Origin: Nocardia iowensis
GTDB taxonomy: Bacteria > Actinomycetota > Actinomycetes > Mycobacteriales > Mycobacteriaceae
NCBI RefSeq assembly: GCF_019222765.1
Contig: NZ_CP078145.1
Coordinates: 558,001 to 622,000, forward strand
Length of the DNA stretch: 64,000 bases
Reading direction: 5' to 3'
Part shown: piece by piece, positions 1-9,121 of the stretch
Layout of the letters: each line of letters starts with the position of its first letter
Position numbering within the stretch: position 1 is the stretch's first letter
The notes under the pieces: generated by a model
The model's input: the letters and a program-made list of their open reading frames with translations, nothing else
Databases searched by the model: none
What the model was told of the DNA's origin: nothing
Position numbers and translations under genes: made by a program

Positions 1-1516
1 TCGAGTACGGGTACCAGAACAGTTCCTTCTGCTGGGTCGGCAGGATCGGCGTGGTGATCGCCTGCTGACGGCAGTACTTGCGGACGCCGTTGGCGCCGCC
101 CCAGCGAGCGCCGGTGCCGGACATGCCCCAGCCGCCCATCGGCAGGGCGAAGCTGAACAGATTGCTGAAGACATCGTTGATATTGACCGCGCCCGCGTTC
201 AGCTGCCTGGCCACTCGGTCGCCATGGTCCTTGTCGCCGGTCCACACCGTCGCCGAGAGCCCGTAGATCGAATCATTGGCCAGCCGAATGGCTTCCGCCT
301 CGTCGGCCACCTTCATCACCGGCAGGGTCGGGCCGAAGGTCTCTTCGGTGATGCACGACATGGTGTGGTCGACATCGACCAGCACGGTCGGCTCGAACGC
401 GGTGCCGAACCCGGCCCGCTTGCCGCCGGTGAGCACCTTCGCGCCGGCCGCGACGGCCTCGTCGACGTGGCGTTGCACGATGCTGGTCTGGTTCTCGTTG
501 GCCAGCGCGCCGACATCGTGCTTGGACTCGCGGCCGTCGATGCCCTGGCGCAGCGCCTTGACGTTCGCGGTCAGCTTGGCGACGAACTCGTCGTAGACCG
601 GCGCCTCGACGTACACCCGCTCCACCGAGATACACACCTGACCCGAGTTGAACATTCCGCCGAACGCGATGCCGTGCGCGGCGCGATCCAGATCGGCGTC
701 GGCCAGCACGATGGCCGGGTCCTTACCGCCCAGCTCCAGGCTGTACGGGACCATCCGCTCCGCACACGCCACGGCGATCTTGCGACCGGTCGCGGTCGAA
801 CCGGTGAACTGGATGTAGTCGGCGTTCTCGACGACGGCGCCGCCGGTCGCGCCCGCGCCGGTGACCACGGCGAAGATCGGGGGAGCGCCGATTTCGGCCC
901 AGCCCCTTGCCATTTCGAGGGCGGACAGCGGCGTCACCTCGGACGGCTTCAGGATGACGGCGGCACCCGCGGCGAGCGCGGGGAACACATCCAGCGCGGG
1001 CATGGCCACCGGGAAGTTCCACGGCGTGATGACGCCGACCACCGGGTACGGCTTGTACGCGGTGGTCAGCTTCTTCACCCTGGCCAGTGGACTGTGCGGG
1101 GACGGGTGGTCGTCGGCGAGGAACTTGGCCGCGCGCCGGGCGTAGTAGCCGACCAGGTCGGTCGCGAAGGCGGGATCAATGAGCGAGTCGACGCGCGGCT
1201 TGCCCGTTTCGGACTGCACCACGTCGGCGATCGTTTCGGTGTTGTCGATCAGCCAGTCCTGGAATTTCAGCAGCCATTCCTTGCGGCCGTTCGGGCCGAT
1301 GGCCTCCCACTCCGGCTGGTACAGCCGTAGCTCGCGGACCTTGGCCGCGACCTCGTCCGCGGTCACCGCCGGCACCGTCCCGACGACCGCACCGGTGCCG
1401 GGATTGCGCACCTCGATGACGGCGGGGGCGTTGTCCGCTGCCGTTGTCTTCCGCGCGGTTGTCTTGCGCGCCGGTGCCTTCTTTGCCGCGCCGGGCGCTG
1501 GTTCGGTGTTGGTCAC
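1..1516 (-). CDS. Aldehyde dehydrogenase family protein (succinate-semialdehyde dehydrogenase-like), 3' end outside window
   Basis: This is an NAD(P)+-dependent aldehyde dehydrogenase that would oxidise an aldehyde to its acid in the cytoplasm. The reading frame is open from a GTG at 1516 to the window edge, so about 505 residues are visible and the C-terminus is missing. The cofactor-binding segment ITPWNFP, the general-base glutamate in LELGGKDP and the catalytic cysteine in SGQVCIS are all present. The first 27 residues are an Ala/Lys/Thr-rich extension (KKAPARKTTARKTTA) that the core fold does not need. It is divergent from a PucR-type regulator, which may control it. The substrate cannot be fixed from sequence; succinate semialdehyde is only the closest family resemblance I recall. 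Confidence 0.9.
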   Translation of the reverse strand, partial: MTNTEPAPGAAKKAPARKTTARKTTAADNAPAVIEVRNPGTGAVVGTVPAVTADEVAAKVRELRLYQPEWEAIGPNGRKEWLLKFQDWLIDNTETIADVVQSETGKPRVDSLIDPAFATDLVGYYARRAAKFLADDHPSPHSPLARVKKLTTAYKPYPVVGVITPWNFPVAMPALDVFPALAAGAAVILKPSEVTPLSALEMARGWAEIGAPPIFAVVTGAGATGGAVVENADYIQFTGSTATGRKIAVACAERMVPYSLELGGKDPAIVLADADLDRAAHGIAFGGMFNSGQVCISVERVYVEAPVYDEFVAKLTANVKALRQGIDGRESKHDVGALANENQTSIVQRHVDEAVAAGAKVLTGGKRAGFGTAFEPTVLVDVDHTMSCITEETFGPTLPVMKVADEAEAIRLANDSIYGLSATVWTGDKDHGDRVARQLNAGAVNINDVFSNLFSFALPMGGWGMSGTGARWGGANGVRKYCRQQAITTPILPTQQKELFWYPYS

Positions 1517-1672
1517 TGCTGTTCTCCCACTGACGTTGTGCTGTGAGCCGCGTGGGCTGAGTGTGAATCAGGCCACTGAACTATGATCGTGGCACAATGC
1601 CGGGGGAGATTCTTGGCTCAGTTTGTCAACCGAGCCGCGAGAATTTGTGCTCAGAGAACAATCGGAGGCGCT

Positions 1673-3007
1673 GTGACCACCGCATCACCCGACCGGATCG
1701 GCCCCAACTCCGAAGTGGTCCGCGACTGGCTGGCGGAGTACGTCTACGAGACGATGCGGACCGAGACGCTCGAGCAGGTCGTCGACCGCCTCGACAGCGC
1801 GATCATCGCGCGCATCCCAGAACTCGCCGACCGCGACCTGCGCCGTGACCTCGCCGCGAGCACGCGCGCCCATGCCAGGGTGATGCTGAGCGGAATCACC
1901 AGCGACACCTTCGAATACACGCTGCCCGAAGAGGCACACGCCTTCGCGCGGACGATCGCCCGCCGCGGCTTCGAGCTGCGAATGCTGCTGCGGACCTATC
2001 ACGTCGGCATGGAAGCGGTGCTCGATTACATGACCGAGGCCATCGATCAACGGCAGGCCCCGCAGGAGATCGAGCGCGCGGTGATGCTGCGGCTGTTCGA
2101 GCGGGCGACGAAGTGGGTCAGCATGTCGGTCGAGATGTTGACCGACACCTACATGGAGGAACGCGAGCGAGTGCTGCGGGCCGCGCTCAATCGGCGCACC
2201 GAGACCATCCGCGCGCTGCTGGCCGGTGACGAGCTGGACACCGACCAGGCCTCGGCCCGGCTCGGTTATCGGCTCGGTCAACGACACGTCGCCTTCGTGC
2301 TGTGGACCGACGAGGGCGAATCCGGCAGTGGCGACGGCGAAGTCATCGGCCTGCTCGAACGGGTCGCAACCCGGGTCGCGACCGAAATCGGCAACGGCAG
2401 GGTGCTCACCGTCGCGTCCGGGTCGAGCGGCATGTGGGCGTGGGCCGGACTGGATGACCTACCGGGTGCCGATGCGAGCCAGAACGGCCGGGCCGATCAG
2501 GGTGCGGGCGAACCCGGCGCGGTCGAGCGAGTCGCGGCCGGTCTGGTCGAACCGCCGGTCCGGATCGCCTTCGGGGTGCCCGCCGGGCACGTCGCGGGGT
2601 TCCGACAGAGTCATCGCGAAGCGGTGGCCGCCAGGCATGTCGCCGAGCGCGGACCGGCGGGTGCGGCCCGCGTCATCGGTTATCGCGAGGTGGAGATCGC
2701 CTATTTGGCCGGCGCCGACGACACGGCGATGCGTGGCCTGATCGGGCGGGAATTGCGGGCGCTGTCCGGCTCGGACCCGAACGCGGCGCGGCTGCGCGAG
2801 ACGCTGCACGCCTACCTGAAAAGTCATCGCAGCCCCGAGGCGACGGCGAAACTGCTTGGGGTGCACAAGAACACGGTCCGCTACCGCATCCAGCGGATCG
2901 AGGAACTGCTGGGTTATCCGATCGAGCAGCGCAGCTTGCCGTTGGAGCTCGCCCTCGCCTGCGTCGCTGTCTACGGTGTAGACGCGCTGCCCGGAATCAG
3001 TGCTTGA
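1673..3007 (+). CDS. PucR/CdaR-type transcriptional regulator
   Basis: This is a 444-residue DNA-binding regulator of the PucR family. The N-terminal ~150 residues are an all-helical sensor-like domain, the middle is a GGDEF-like PucR region, and the C-terminal helix-turn-helix (about residues 380-440) contains TAKLLGVHKNTVRYRIQRIE, the family hallmark. The GTG at 1673 is chosen because GGAGG lies 4 bases upstream; the open frame extends back to 1583 but those codons lack a ribosome-binding site. The gene is divergent from the aldehyde dehydrogenase gene across about 155 bp, the usual place for the target of such a regulator. The inducer is unknown. Confidence 0.88.
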   Translation: MTTASPDRIGPNSEVVRDWLAEYVYETMRTETLEQVVDRLDSAIIARIPELADRDLRRDLAASTRAHARVMLSGITSDTFEYTLPEEAHAFARTIARRGFELRMLLRTYHVGMEAVLDYMTEAIDQRQAPQEIERAVMLRLFERATKWVSMSVEMLTDTYMEERERVLRAALNRRTETIRALLAGDELDTDQASARLGYRLGQRHVAFVLWTDEGESGSGDGEVIGLLERVATRVATEIGNGRVLTVASGSSGMWAWAGLDDLPGADASQNGRADQGAGEPGAVERVAAGLVEPPVRIAFGVPAGHVAGFRQSHREAVAARHVAERGPAGAARVIGYREVEIAYLAGADDTAMRGLIGRELRALSGSDPNAARLRETLHAYLKSHRSPEATAKLLGVHKNTVRYRIQRIEELLGYPIEQRSLPLELALACVAVYGVDALPGISA

Positions 3008-3025
3008 GCTGTGCGTTATCCGCGG

Positions 3026-3286
3026 TCAGTCGGCCGACGCTTCGCGTGCGGCGACCCGCAACGGCGGTTCGGTCGGCGGGGCGGCCGGTCGGTCAGGTAG
3101 GTCCGCCAGCAGCTGTGTGGTGGCCGCGGCGATGGCCGCGACGGCCTTGTCGACCGCCACTTTGGTGGTGGAGCTCAGGCCGGACACACCACCGACCGTG
3201 CGCACGTACTGCAGTGCGGCAGCATAGATTTCCTGCTCGGTAGCGGCAGGCTCCAGGCCACGAAGGAGGGTGATGTTGCTACTCAT
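3026..3286 (-). CDS. DUF2277 domain protein
   Basis: This is a small 86-residue cytoplasmic protein. It starts NITLLRGLEPAATEQEIYAA and continues with ALQYVRTVGGVSG, matching the DUF2277 pattern of N-terminal hydrophobic residues, LEPPAT-like turn and QYVRK-like helix. Family members usually begin MCRNI; here the second residue is Ser, so the conserved cysteine is absent. The C-terminal ~20 residues are a Pro/Ala-rich tail. The ATG at 3286 was preferred over the much longer open frame because the family starts there. Function is unknown. It converges with the PucR gene, with 18 bases between the stop codons. Confidence 0.75.
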   Translation of the reverse strand: MSSNITLLRGLEPAATEQEIYAAALQYVRTVGGVSGLSSTTKVAVDKAVAAIAAATTQLLADLPDRPAAPPTEPPLRVAAREASAD

Positions 3287-3419
3287 GCGAGCACAGTAGC
3301 TCTCGAGCACGCCATGCGGCAGGGCAAGAAAGTCCTGATGCGAAAATCGCTGTTCGCCATGCCCGGCAAGCGGGTGGCGTTCAGCGATCGGCGCCGACTT
3401 TTCGAGCACACTGGACCCC

Positions 3420-3573
3420 CACGCGCGAGGCTTTCGAGCGCCGGTTCGCGGCCGTCTCGTGTCCGAGTCGTCGCAGCGCATGCGACGCAGTCGCCAGTCG
3501 CGACGGCTCGGACACGAGACCAAGGGGCCGCGAACCACGCCGCGCCGCAGGCGCGGCCAATAGACTCAGCTCA
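3420..3573 (+). repeat. Dispersed structured repeat, copy 1
   Basis: This 154-bp element matches 22013-22163 over its full length. The outer stem pairs 3443-3453 with 3526-3536, the middle stem 3454-3467 with 3507-3520, and the inner stem continues across a T-G wobble. Inside is the hairpin GCGAC-GCA-GTCGC. A second, downstream hairpin GCCGCGCC-GCA-GGCGCGGC is followed by the conserved end CAGCTCA. The last base is the A of the start codon of the DUF1266 gene. The two copies differ by changes that keep pairing. Confidence 0.8.
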
Positions 3574-4409
3574 TGCCTGCCCGCGGTGTACCCACGTTGA
3601 CGACCTTCCCGTACGAGGAGCTGGATCAGCGCGAAGAGGACCACTGGTCCGGCGCAGCCGTAGCCGATGACGAATTGCGCGCGCTCGCGCTCGGCGCTTT
3701 CTACTCCGCCCGCTGGGATGCCTTCCACGACGCGCTGCTGCTCGGCCCTGAGCGCGAGCATCCGCTCGGCGACCGGCGCGAGCTCGCCATCGACACGCTC
3801 ACCGGCGCCTGGGGCATCACCGACGGGACCGAGGCGCAGGCGTCGATGGAGCAGTTGCTGGACGGTATGCACGCGCCGCTGTACGCGCTGGTCCATCCGC
3901 TGGTGATGGCCTCGGTCAATGCCAGTGAACGGGACAGGTTCGGCGAGCGCGCCGACCGGCACCGGGCGTTCCTGCGCCAGGTCGGCTCGTTCCGCGGGAT
4001 GGACAATCCGGAGGCGCTGGTCCGCGACTACGACATCTGGTCACAGGCCATCAAGATCGGCTTCACCGATCATCTCGCGCGCCCGCTGCCCAGCGACATC
4101 CACGCCTGGGATCTGGCCCGCGTGGTCGCCGTCGCGCGGATGGCCTTCACCGCTGGATATCTCGACGCGGATCTGGCCTGGGACTATCTGGCCCGCGCGC
4201 TGCCCATCGCGCAGGCCAAGTACCGCAACTGGCGGCAGTTCGGCGACGCCTATCTCACCGGCTGGACCTACTGGCAGGCCTGCGAAGACCTCGCCGAACT
4301 GAAGAACGGCGGCGTCGACCGGCGGATGGAACTGCTGCGCCTGTGGATGCGCCCGACCAGTCCGTGGCGGCGGATCAGCCTGACCGTGCCGCCGGTGGTG
4401 CAGCCCTGA
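3573..4409 (+). CDS. DUF1266 domain protein
   Basis: This is a 278-residue soluble protein with no signal peptide or membrane segment. The C-terminal ~200 residues carry the DUF1266 signature: GAWGITDG near residue 85, a WDLARVVAVARMAFTAGYLD helix and the closing YLTGWTYWQA. DUF1266 proteins are of unknown biochemical function and are often found in bacteria with contact-dependent or secretion systems, but nothing of that kind is adjacent here. The ATG at 3573 is the first base-paired end of repeat copy 1, and no clear Shine-Dalgarno sequence precedes it, so the mRNA may fold right up to the start codon. It converges with the next gene, 9 bases apart. Confidence 0.75.
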   Translation: MPARGVPTLTTFPYEELDQREEDHWSGAAVADDELRALALGAFYSARWDAFHDALLLGPEREHPLGDRRELAIDTLTGAWGITDGTEAQASMEQLLDGMHAPLYALVHPLVMASVNASERDRFGERADRHRAFLRQVGSFRGMDNPEALVRDYDIWSQAIKIGFTDHLARPLPSDIHAWDLARVVAVARMAFTAGYLDADLAWDYLARALPIAQAKYRNWRQFGDAYLTGWTYWQACEDLAELKNGGVDRRMELLRLWMRPTSPWRRISLTVPPVVQP

Positions 4410-4418
4410 CGTCGTGAA

Positions 4419-5366
4419 CTATCCGCCGTCGGGCAGGGAGCGAAGAATGCCGCGGCCGTAGCGCTGGAACTGCGCGTCGTCGACCATGCCGAGGGAATGG
4501 CGCTCGACGAGCAGTTCCCATTCCGAATACAGCTGCGACACACCTGGATCGGCCGGGCCGGCAGCGCCGTCGGCGGAGTCGCGGCGCACCGCGAAGTTCA
4601 CCGCGCAGGTGACGCGCTCGGTGTCGGCTCGATCGGTGCCGGTGAAACGCAAGGTGATGTTGCCGTCGTGCACTTCCATGCTCGCCTCGCCGCGGACCGC
4701 GCCGATCTCGCCTGCCACCACGGGCGTGCCGTCGGTGTTGCGGGCCCACAGCACCGCGGGGATGGGTAGCTCGTGCGCGTAGCGGGTGCCGGTGCCGATC
4801 GAGATGAACAGCAGCCGCCCGGTCGTCGCGGCGAGCAGGCCGGGGCCGTTGCCCGCGGGCGGGTGCGCGTGCGCGATCGCGGTCTCCAGCACGTACTCGT
4901 CCGGTGTGACGTATCGGTGCAGCGCGGCGATCGCCGACTTCGCTTCGCGGTGCGGGGCCATCCGGCGCACGGCGCGGTCAACGTCGGCGCGGGTCGGGCC
5001 GGACTTGCCCCAGGTGGGGGCGGGCGGATGCAGATCGGGGGCGGCCACGTCGATGCGCTGGGTCGCCAGGATCTGGCTGTTGATCCGGTCCACGATCTCG
5101 GTAGCGGCGGGCACGTCGTGCTCGGCGATCAGCACCGGCAGCGGGGTACGGTCCGCGGGTACGCCGGTCAGCACCGGGGTCGGGTATCTCAGGTATATCT
5201 CGATGACAACGGCGTCGTCGGCGCGCCGATTCAACCGAACCTTCAACAGGTCGGTAACCGGTACGTCGAGCACCCGCTCGCCATCGGAGCCAGGACGCAG
5301 GACGATCAACCGCCCGCGGCCGTGACGCACTATCGCTGTGGGTGTCCGTAGCTCAACTATGTCCAT
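4419..5366 (-). CDS. Conserved hypothetical protein, PH-like N-terminal region
   Basis: This is a 315-residue soluble protein that I do not recognise with certainty. The first ~65 residues (MDIVELRTPTAIVRHGRGRL...) look like a beta-rich pleckstrin-homology-like domain. A central Pro-rich linker is followed by a second region with GLLAATTGRLLFISIGTGT, typical of bacterial PH-like proteins. The last ~35 residues (SQLYSEWELLVERHSLGMVD) resemble a short SHOCT-like oligomerisation helix. The start was taken at the ATG at 5366. No function should be assigned. Confidence 0.65.
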   Translation of the reverse strand: MDIVELRTPTAIVRHGRGRLIVLRPGSDGERVLDVPVTDLLKVRLNRRADDAVVIEIYLRYPTPVLTGVPADRTPLPVLIAEHDVPAATEIVDRINSQILATQRIDVAAPDLHPPAPTWGKSGPTRADVDRAVRRMAPHREAKSAIAALHRYVTPDEYVLETAIAHAHPPAGNGPGLLAATTGRLLFISIGTGTRYAHELPIPAVLWARNTDGTPVVAGEIGAVRGEASMEVHDGNITLRFTGTDRADTERVTCAVNFAVRRDSADGAAGPADPGVSQLYSEWELLVERHSLGMVDDAQFQRYGRGILRSLPDGG

Positions 5367-5387
5367 ACCCCCTGCGCTCTGCTTGAT

Positions 5388-5459
5388 TTGCGGTGTTCGC
5401 GGTGCCCTCCGTGGTTACGCTTCGCTGCCTCCTCCGGGCCCGTCGCTCGCACCGCGGTG
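5388..5459 (+). repeat. ftsH-flanking repeat, copy A
   Basis: This copy runs from TTGCGGTG through GTGGTTACGC to a conserved core CTCCGGGCCCGTCGCTCGC and ends ACCGCGGTG. It is followed 5 bases later by copy B. The core recurs downstream of ftsH. Confidence 0.7.
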
Positions 5460-5464
5460 TCTGT

Positions 5465-5535
5465 TTGCGGTGCTCAGGGGGCCTTACGTGGTTACGCAAG
5501 CTACCGCCTCCGGGCCTGTCGCTCGCGCCGCGGTG
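5465..5535 (+). repeat. ftsH-flanking repeat, copy B
   Basis: This is the second tandem copy, with the same ends as copy A and the core CTCCGGGCCTGTCGCTCGC. That core is identical to the one at 8321-8353 beyond the end of ftsH. Confidence 0.7.
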
Positions 5536-5802
5536 TTGTGTCGTCGCTCACGATAGGCCGAACATGCCATGATTGTGACCACTTGGAGTAACCCGGACCG
5601 GGGACTTCGGGAACCACCGAGGTCCCTTGGCCGTTTACCTCTTTAACTGCACCTGCAGCCGAACTGCGCGATGTATCGACTAGACCGTACGCGGTAACGT
5701 GGCATGTCCGCATCCGAACCCTCCCGGAGCCGGACGCGCCCGACGCATCGCTTGCAAGAACCCGGAGACACCGGAAAGGACTGGCCGGCCGGCCGACGCT
5801 CT

Positions 5803-8208
5803 ATGAACCGCAAGACAGTGTTTCGCACCCTGGCCATAGTCTCGGGCATCTTGCTCGTGATCTATGCGTTCAGCTACTTCGGCAATGACACGCGCGGCTG
5901 GAAGAGCGTCGATACGTCCGTCGCATTGACCCAGCTGAACGATAAGAGCAACGTCAAGAACGTTCAGATCGATGATCGTGAACAGCAACTACGCATCGAG
6001 CTGAAGAACGGCAACGATGCGACCGGTGGCCAGAGCAAGATCATCGCGAAGTATCCCGGTGGCAGCGAGACGTCCGGACAGGTCTTCGACGCTGTCAAGA
6101 ATTCCGGCGCTCCCTACAACACCGTGGTCAAGCAGGAGAGCTGGCTCACCCAGATCCTGCTGTTCGTGCTGCCGATGGTGATCCTGTTGGGGCTGTTCGT
6201 CTTTGTCATGGCCCGCATGCAGGGCGGTGGTCGCGGCGGGATGATGGGCTTCGGCAAGTCCAAGGCCAAACAGCTGTCCAAGGACATGCCGAAGACCACG
6301 TTCGCCGATGTGGCCGGCGCCGACGAGGCGGTCGAAGAGCTCTACGAGATCAAGGACTTCCTGCAGAACCCGGTCCGCTACCAGGCCCTCGGCGCCAAGA
6401 TCCCGAAGGGCGTGCTGCTGTACGGCCCGCCCGGTACCGGTAAGACGCTGCTCGCGCGCGCCGTGGCCGGCGAGGCGGGCGTGCCGTTCTTCACGATCTC
6501 CGGTTCGGACTTCGTCGAGATGTTCGTCGGTGTCGGCGCCTCCCGGGTGCGCGACCTGTTCGAGCAGGCCAAGCAGAACAGCCCGTGCATCATCTTCGTC
6601 GACGAGATCGACGCGGTCGGCCGCCAGCGCGGCGCGGGCCTCGGCGGTGGCCACGACGAACGTGAGCAGACGCTGAACCAGCTGCTGGTCGAGATGGACG
6701 GCTTCGGCGATCGCACCGGCGTCATCCTGATCGCCGCGACCAACCGCCCCGACATCCTTGACCCCGCGCTGCTGCGCCCCGGCCGGTTCGACCGGCAGAT
6801 CCCGGTCGGCAACCCCGACCTGGCGGGTCGGCGTGCCATCCTGCGGGTGCATTCGCAGGGCAAGCCGATCGCACCCGAGGCCGACCTCGACGGTCTGGCC
6901 AAGCGCACCGTCGGCATGTCCGGCGCCGACCTGGCCAATGTGATCAACGAGGCCGCGCTGCTCACCGCCAGGGAGAACGGCGCCGTCATCACCGGCGACG
7001 CGCTCGAGGAGTCGGTGGACCGCGTCGTCGGCGGTCCGCGCCGCAAGAGCCGGATCATCAGCGAGCACGAGAAGAAGATCACCGCTTACCACGAGGGTGG
7101 CCACACGCTGGCCGCTTGGGCGATGCCCGACATCGAGCCCGTCTACAAGGTCACCATCCTGGCCCGCGGCCGCACCGGTGGCCACGCCATGACGGTGCCC
7201 GAGGACGACAAGGGCCTGATGACCCGCTCGGAGATGATCGCCCGCCTGGTGATGGCGATGGGCGGCCGCGCGGCCGAGGAACTGGTGTTCCACGAGCCGA
7301 CCACCGGCGCGTCCTCGGATATCGACCAGGCCACCAAGATCGCTCGCGCGATGGTGACCGAATACGGCATGAGCTCGCGCCTCGGCGCGGTGCGCTACGG
7401 CCAGGAGGCGGGCGACCCGTTCCTCGGCCGCTCGATGGGCCAGGCGTCGGATTACTCGCACGAGGTCGCGGGCGCCATCGACGAGGAGGTGCGCAACCTG
7501 ATCGAGGCCGCGCACACCGAGGCGTGGGCCATTCTCAACGAGTACCGCGACGTGCTCGACGTGCTGGCGACGGCGCTGCTCGAGCGGGAGACCTTGCACC
7601 GCAAGGAGCTCGAAGGACTGCTCGCCTCGGTGGAGAAGCGGCCGAGGATCACCGCGTTCAACGACTTCGGTGACCGCGTTCCCTCGACCAAGCCGCCGGT
7701 GAAGACGCCGGGCGAGCTGGCGCTCGAGCGCGGTGAGCCGTGGCCGCCGCCGGAGCAGATCCCGGCGCCGTTGCCCGCGGGTGCGGCCAGGGAGAACCAG
7801 CCCGCCAACGGTTATCCGGAGGAGGGTGGTTACACCGCCGCACCGCAGTACGGCTATCCCGCACCGCCCGCGTCCGGGTACCCGGCGCAGCCGCCCGCTC
7901 AGGGCTACCCGCAGCGCGGTGGCACGCACGGCTCACGTCCGGACTACGGTGCTCCCGCCGGTTGGTCGGCCCCGGGTTGGCCGCCGCGCGACGAGCAGCA
8001 GCAGCCGAGCCAGCCCAGTGGCTGGACCGAGCCGCAACAGCGCCACGGCTACCAGCCGTGGGGTCCGCAGCCGGGCGCGCAGGACGGCGGTTACGACCGC
8101 GGCAACTACGGCGACCAGCCCGGCTACGAAGAGCCAGGCCGGGCGAACCCGAACGGCGAGGGCGACACCGACAATCGCGAGTGGGATGGACCGAACGGTC
8201 GACGCTGA
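5803..8208 (+). CDS. ftsH: ATP-dependent zinc metalloprotease FtsH
   Basis: This is a membrane-anchored AAA+ protease (801 residues) that extracts and degrades unneeded membrane proteins. Two transmembrane segments lie at about residues 8-26 and 110-130, with the first loop outside. The AAA module has Walker A GPPGTGKT (208-215), Walker [12 protein letters not shown] and the second region of homology [19 protein letters not shown]. The zinc site is HEGGH (430-434), where most homologues have HEAGH. The last ~140 residues are a Pro/Gly/Gln/Tyr-rich tail with PGYxxPP-like repeats, as in mycolata FtsH. The ATG at 5803 is chosen because homologues begin MNRK; an in-frame ATG at 5704 exists but probably lies in the leader. 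It heads the folate cluster. Confidence 0.96.
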   Translation: MNRKTVFRTLAIVSGILLVIYAFSYFGNDTRGWKSVDTSVALTQLNDKSNVKNVQIDDREQQLRIELKNGNDATGGQSKIIAKYPGGSETSGQVFDAVKNSGAPYNTVVKQESWLTQILLFVLPMVILLGLFVFVMARMQGGGRGGMMGFGKSKAKQLSKDMPKTTFADVAGADEAVEELYEIKDFLQNPVRYQALGAKIPKGVLLYGPPGTGKTLLARAVAGEAGVPFFTISGSDFVEMFVGVGASRVRDLFEQAKQNSPCIIFVDEIDAVGRQRGAGLGGGHDEREQTLNQLLVEMDGFGDRTGVILIAATNRPDILDPALLRPGRFDRQIPVGNPDLAGRRAILRVHSQGKPIAPEADLDGLAKRTVGMSGADLANVINEAALLTARENGAVITGDALEESVDRVVGGPRRKSRIISEHEKKITAYHEGGHTLAAWAMPDIEPVYKVTILARGRTGGHAMTVPEDDKGLMTRSEMIARLVMAMGGRAAEELVFHEPTTGASSDIDQATKIARAMVTEYGMSSRLGAVRYGQEAGDPFLGRSMGQASDYSHEVAGAIDEEVRNLIEAAHTEAWAILNEYRDVLDVLATALLERETLHRKELEGLLASVEKRPRITAFNDFGDRVPSTKPPVKTPGELALERGEPWPPPEQIPAPLPAGAARENQPANGYPEEGGYTAAPQYGYPAPPASGYPAQPPAQGYPQRGGTHGSRPDYGAPAGWSAPGWPPRDEQQQPSQPSGWTEPQQRHGYQPWGPQPGAQDGGYDRGNYGDQPGYEEPGRANPNGEGDTDNREWDGPNGRR

Positions 8209-8252
8209 ACCAGGCCGGTGCTCTCGTGTCCGTAGTGGCACGTGAGCATCGG

Positions 8253-8353
8253 CTCCGGGTCTATCGCCCGTGCCGCGCTGTTCGATCGGCGGCGCGCACG
8301 GGCCCGTCGCGGTGACGCGGGCTGCCGCCTCCGGGCCTGTCGCTCGCACCGCG
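8253..8353 (+). repeat. ftsH-flanking repeat, copies C and D
   Basis: The segment 8321-8353 (GCTGCCGCCTCC... to ...CACCGCG) repeats the core seen at 5429-5461 and 5500-5532 in the same orientation. A weaker copy at 8253-8277 reads CTCCGGGTCTATCGCCCG. Together they occupy most of the gap between ftsH and folE. Confidence 0.65.
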
Positions 8354-8426
8354 CCGGTGACGATTAGGCTCGACCATCGGGGTGCCGAGTAATTGCCGGC
8401 ATCCGAGATTTTGGAGGTGTCCTCGA

Positions 8427-9110
8427 TTGTCGGCCAACAATCACGTCGGCGGCCACGCGCTCGCCGATTCGGACGGTACCGCGGAGAACGGTTCCGGCAA
8501 TGGCATGACCAGGCCGGAGCTCATCGCTCTTGAAACTGGACGAGCGTTCGACCAAGACCGGGCCGAAGCCGCGGTTCGGGAGTTGCTGCTCGCTGTCGGT
8601 GAAAATCCCGACCGGCCCGGTTTGATCGATACGCCCGCCCGGGTCGCCCGCGCCTATCGGGAGATGTTCGCGGGGCTCTATGTCGAGCCGGAAGACGTGC
8701 TGAACACCACCTTCGACGAGGGTCACCAGGAACTGGTGCTGGTCCGCGACATCCCCCTGTACTCCACCTGCGAACACCACCTGGTGTCGTTCCACGGTGT
8801 CGCGCACGTCGGCTATATCCCCGGCAAGCACGGCCGGGTGACCGGACTGTCCAAGCTGGCCCGCCTGGTCGATCTGTACGCCAAGCGCCCACAGGTGCAG
8901 GAGCGCCTGACCAGCCAGGTCGCCGACGCGGTGATGCGCAAGCTGGATCCGCGCGGCGCCATCGTGGTGGTCGAGGCCGAACACCTGTGCATGGCGATGC
9001 GCGGCATCCGCAAGCCGGGCGCGAGTACCACCACCTCGGCGGTGCGCGGCCTGCTGCAGTCCAGTCCGTCCTCGCGCTCCGAGGCCCTCGATCTCATTCT
9101 GCGGAAGTGA
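8427..9110 (+). CDS. folE: GTP cyclohydrolase I
   Basis: This enzyme converts GTP to 7,8-dihydroneopterin triphosphate, the first step of tetrahydrofolate synthesis. The 227-residue protein has the zinc/catalytic segment [15 protein letters not shown], the substrate-binding run [20 protein letters not shown] and the second zinc cysteine in [10 protein letters not shown]. The start is taken as TTG at 8427 because GGAGGT lies 8 bases upstream; the open frame extends to 8382 without a binding site. The ~35 residues before the conserved core are a low-complexity Asn/Gly-rich extension. It is 11 bases ahead of folP and evidently in the same operon. Confidence 0.95.
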   Translation: MSANNHVGGHALADSDGTAENGSGNGMTRPELIALETGRAFDQDRAEAAVRELLLAVGENPDRPGLIDTPARVARAYREMFAGLYVEPEDVLNTTFDEGHQELVLVRDIPLYSTCEHHLVSFHGVAHVGYIPGKHGRVTGLSKLARLVDLYAKRPQVQERLTSQVADAVMRKLDPRGAIVVVEAEHLCMAMRGIRKPGASTTTSAVRGLLQSSPSSRSEALDLILRK

Positions 9111-9121
9111 ACGAGGATCCG

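Larger units (their letters stand above)
5367..5802 (+). other. Intergenic region upstream of ftsH: two direct repeats, a hairpin and a candidate promoter
   Basis: This 436-bp stretch has no convincing gene. It holds two direct repeats (5388-5459 and 5465-5535). A hairpin follows in which GGGACTTCGG (5601-5610) pairs with CCGAGGTCCC (5617-5626) with one wobble. A possible -10 TAACGT lies at 5695-5700, which would give ftsH an untranslated leader of about 95 bases. Confidence 0.55.

Noticed and set aside
224..1330. + strand frame of 368 codons opposite the aldehyde dehydrogenase gene
   Set aside because: The opposite strand encodes a clear aldehyde dehydrogenase; this frame is rich in Arg/Gly/His/Val shadow codons.
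3314..3670. 118-codon frame between the DUF2277 and DUF1266 genes
   Set aside because: It runs through the structured repeat and into the DUF1266 gene in another frame; composition is that of random high-GC DNA.
5989..7929. Minus-strand frame of 646 codons opposite ftsH
   Set aside because: Same reason: codon-structure shadow of ftsH with no recognisable domain or ribosome site.
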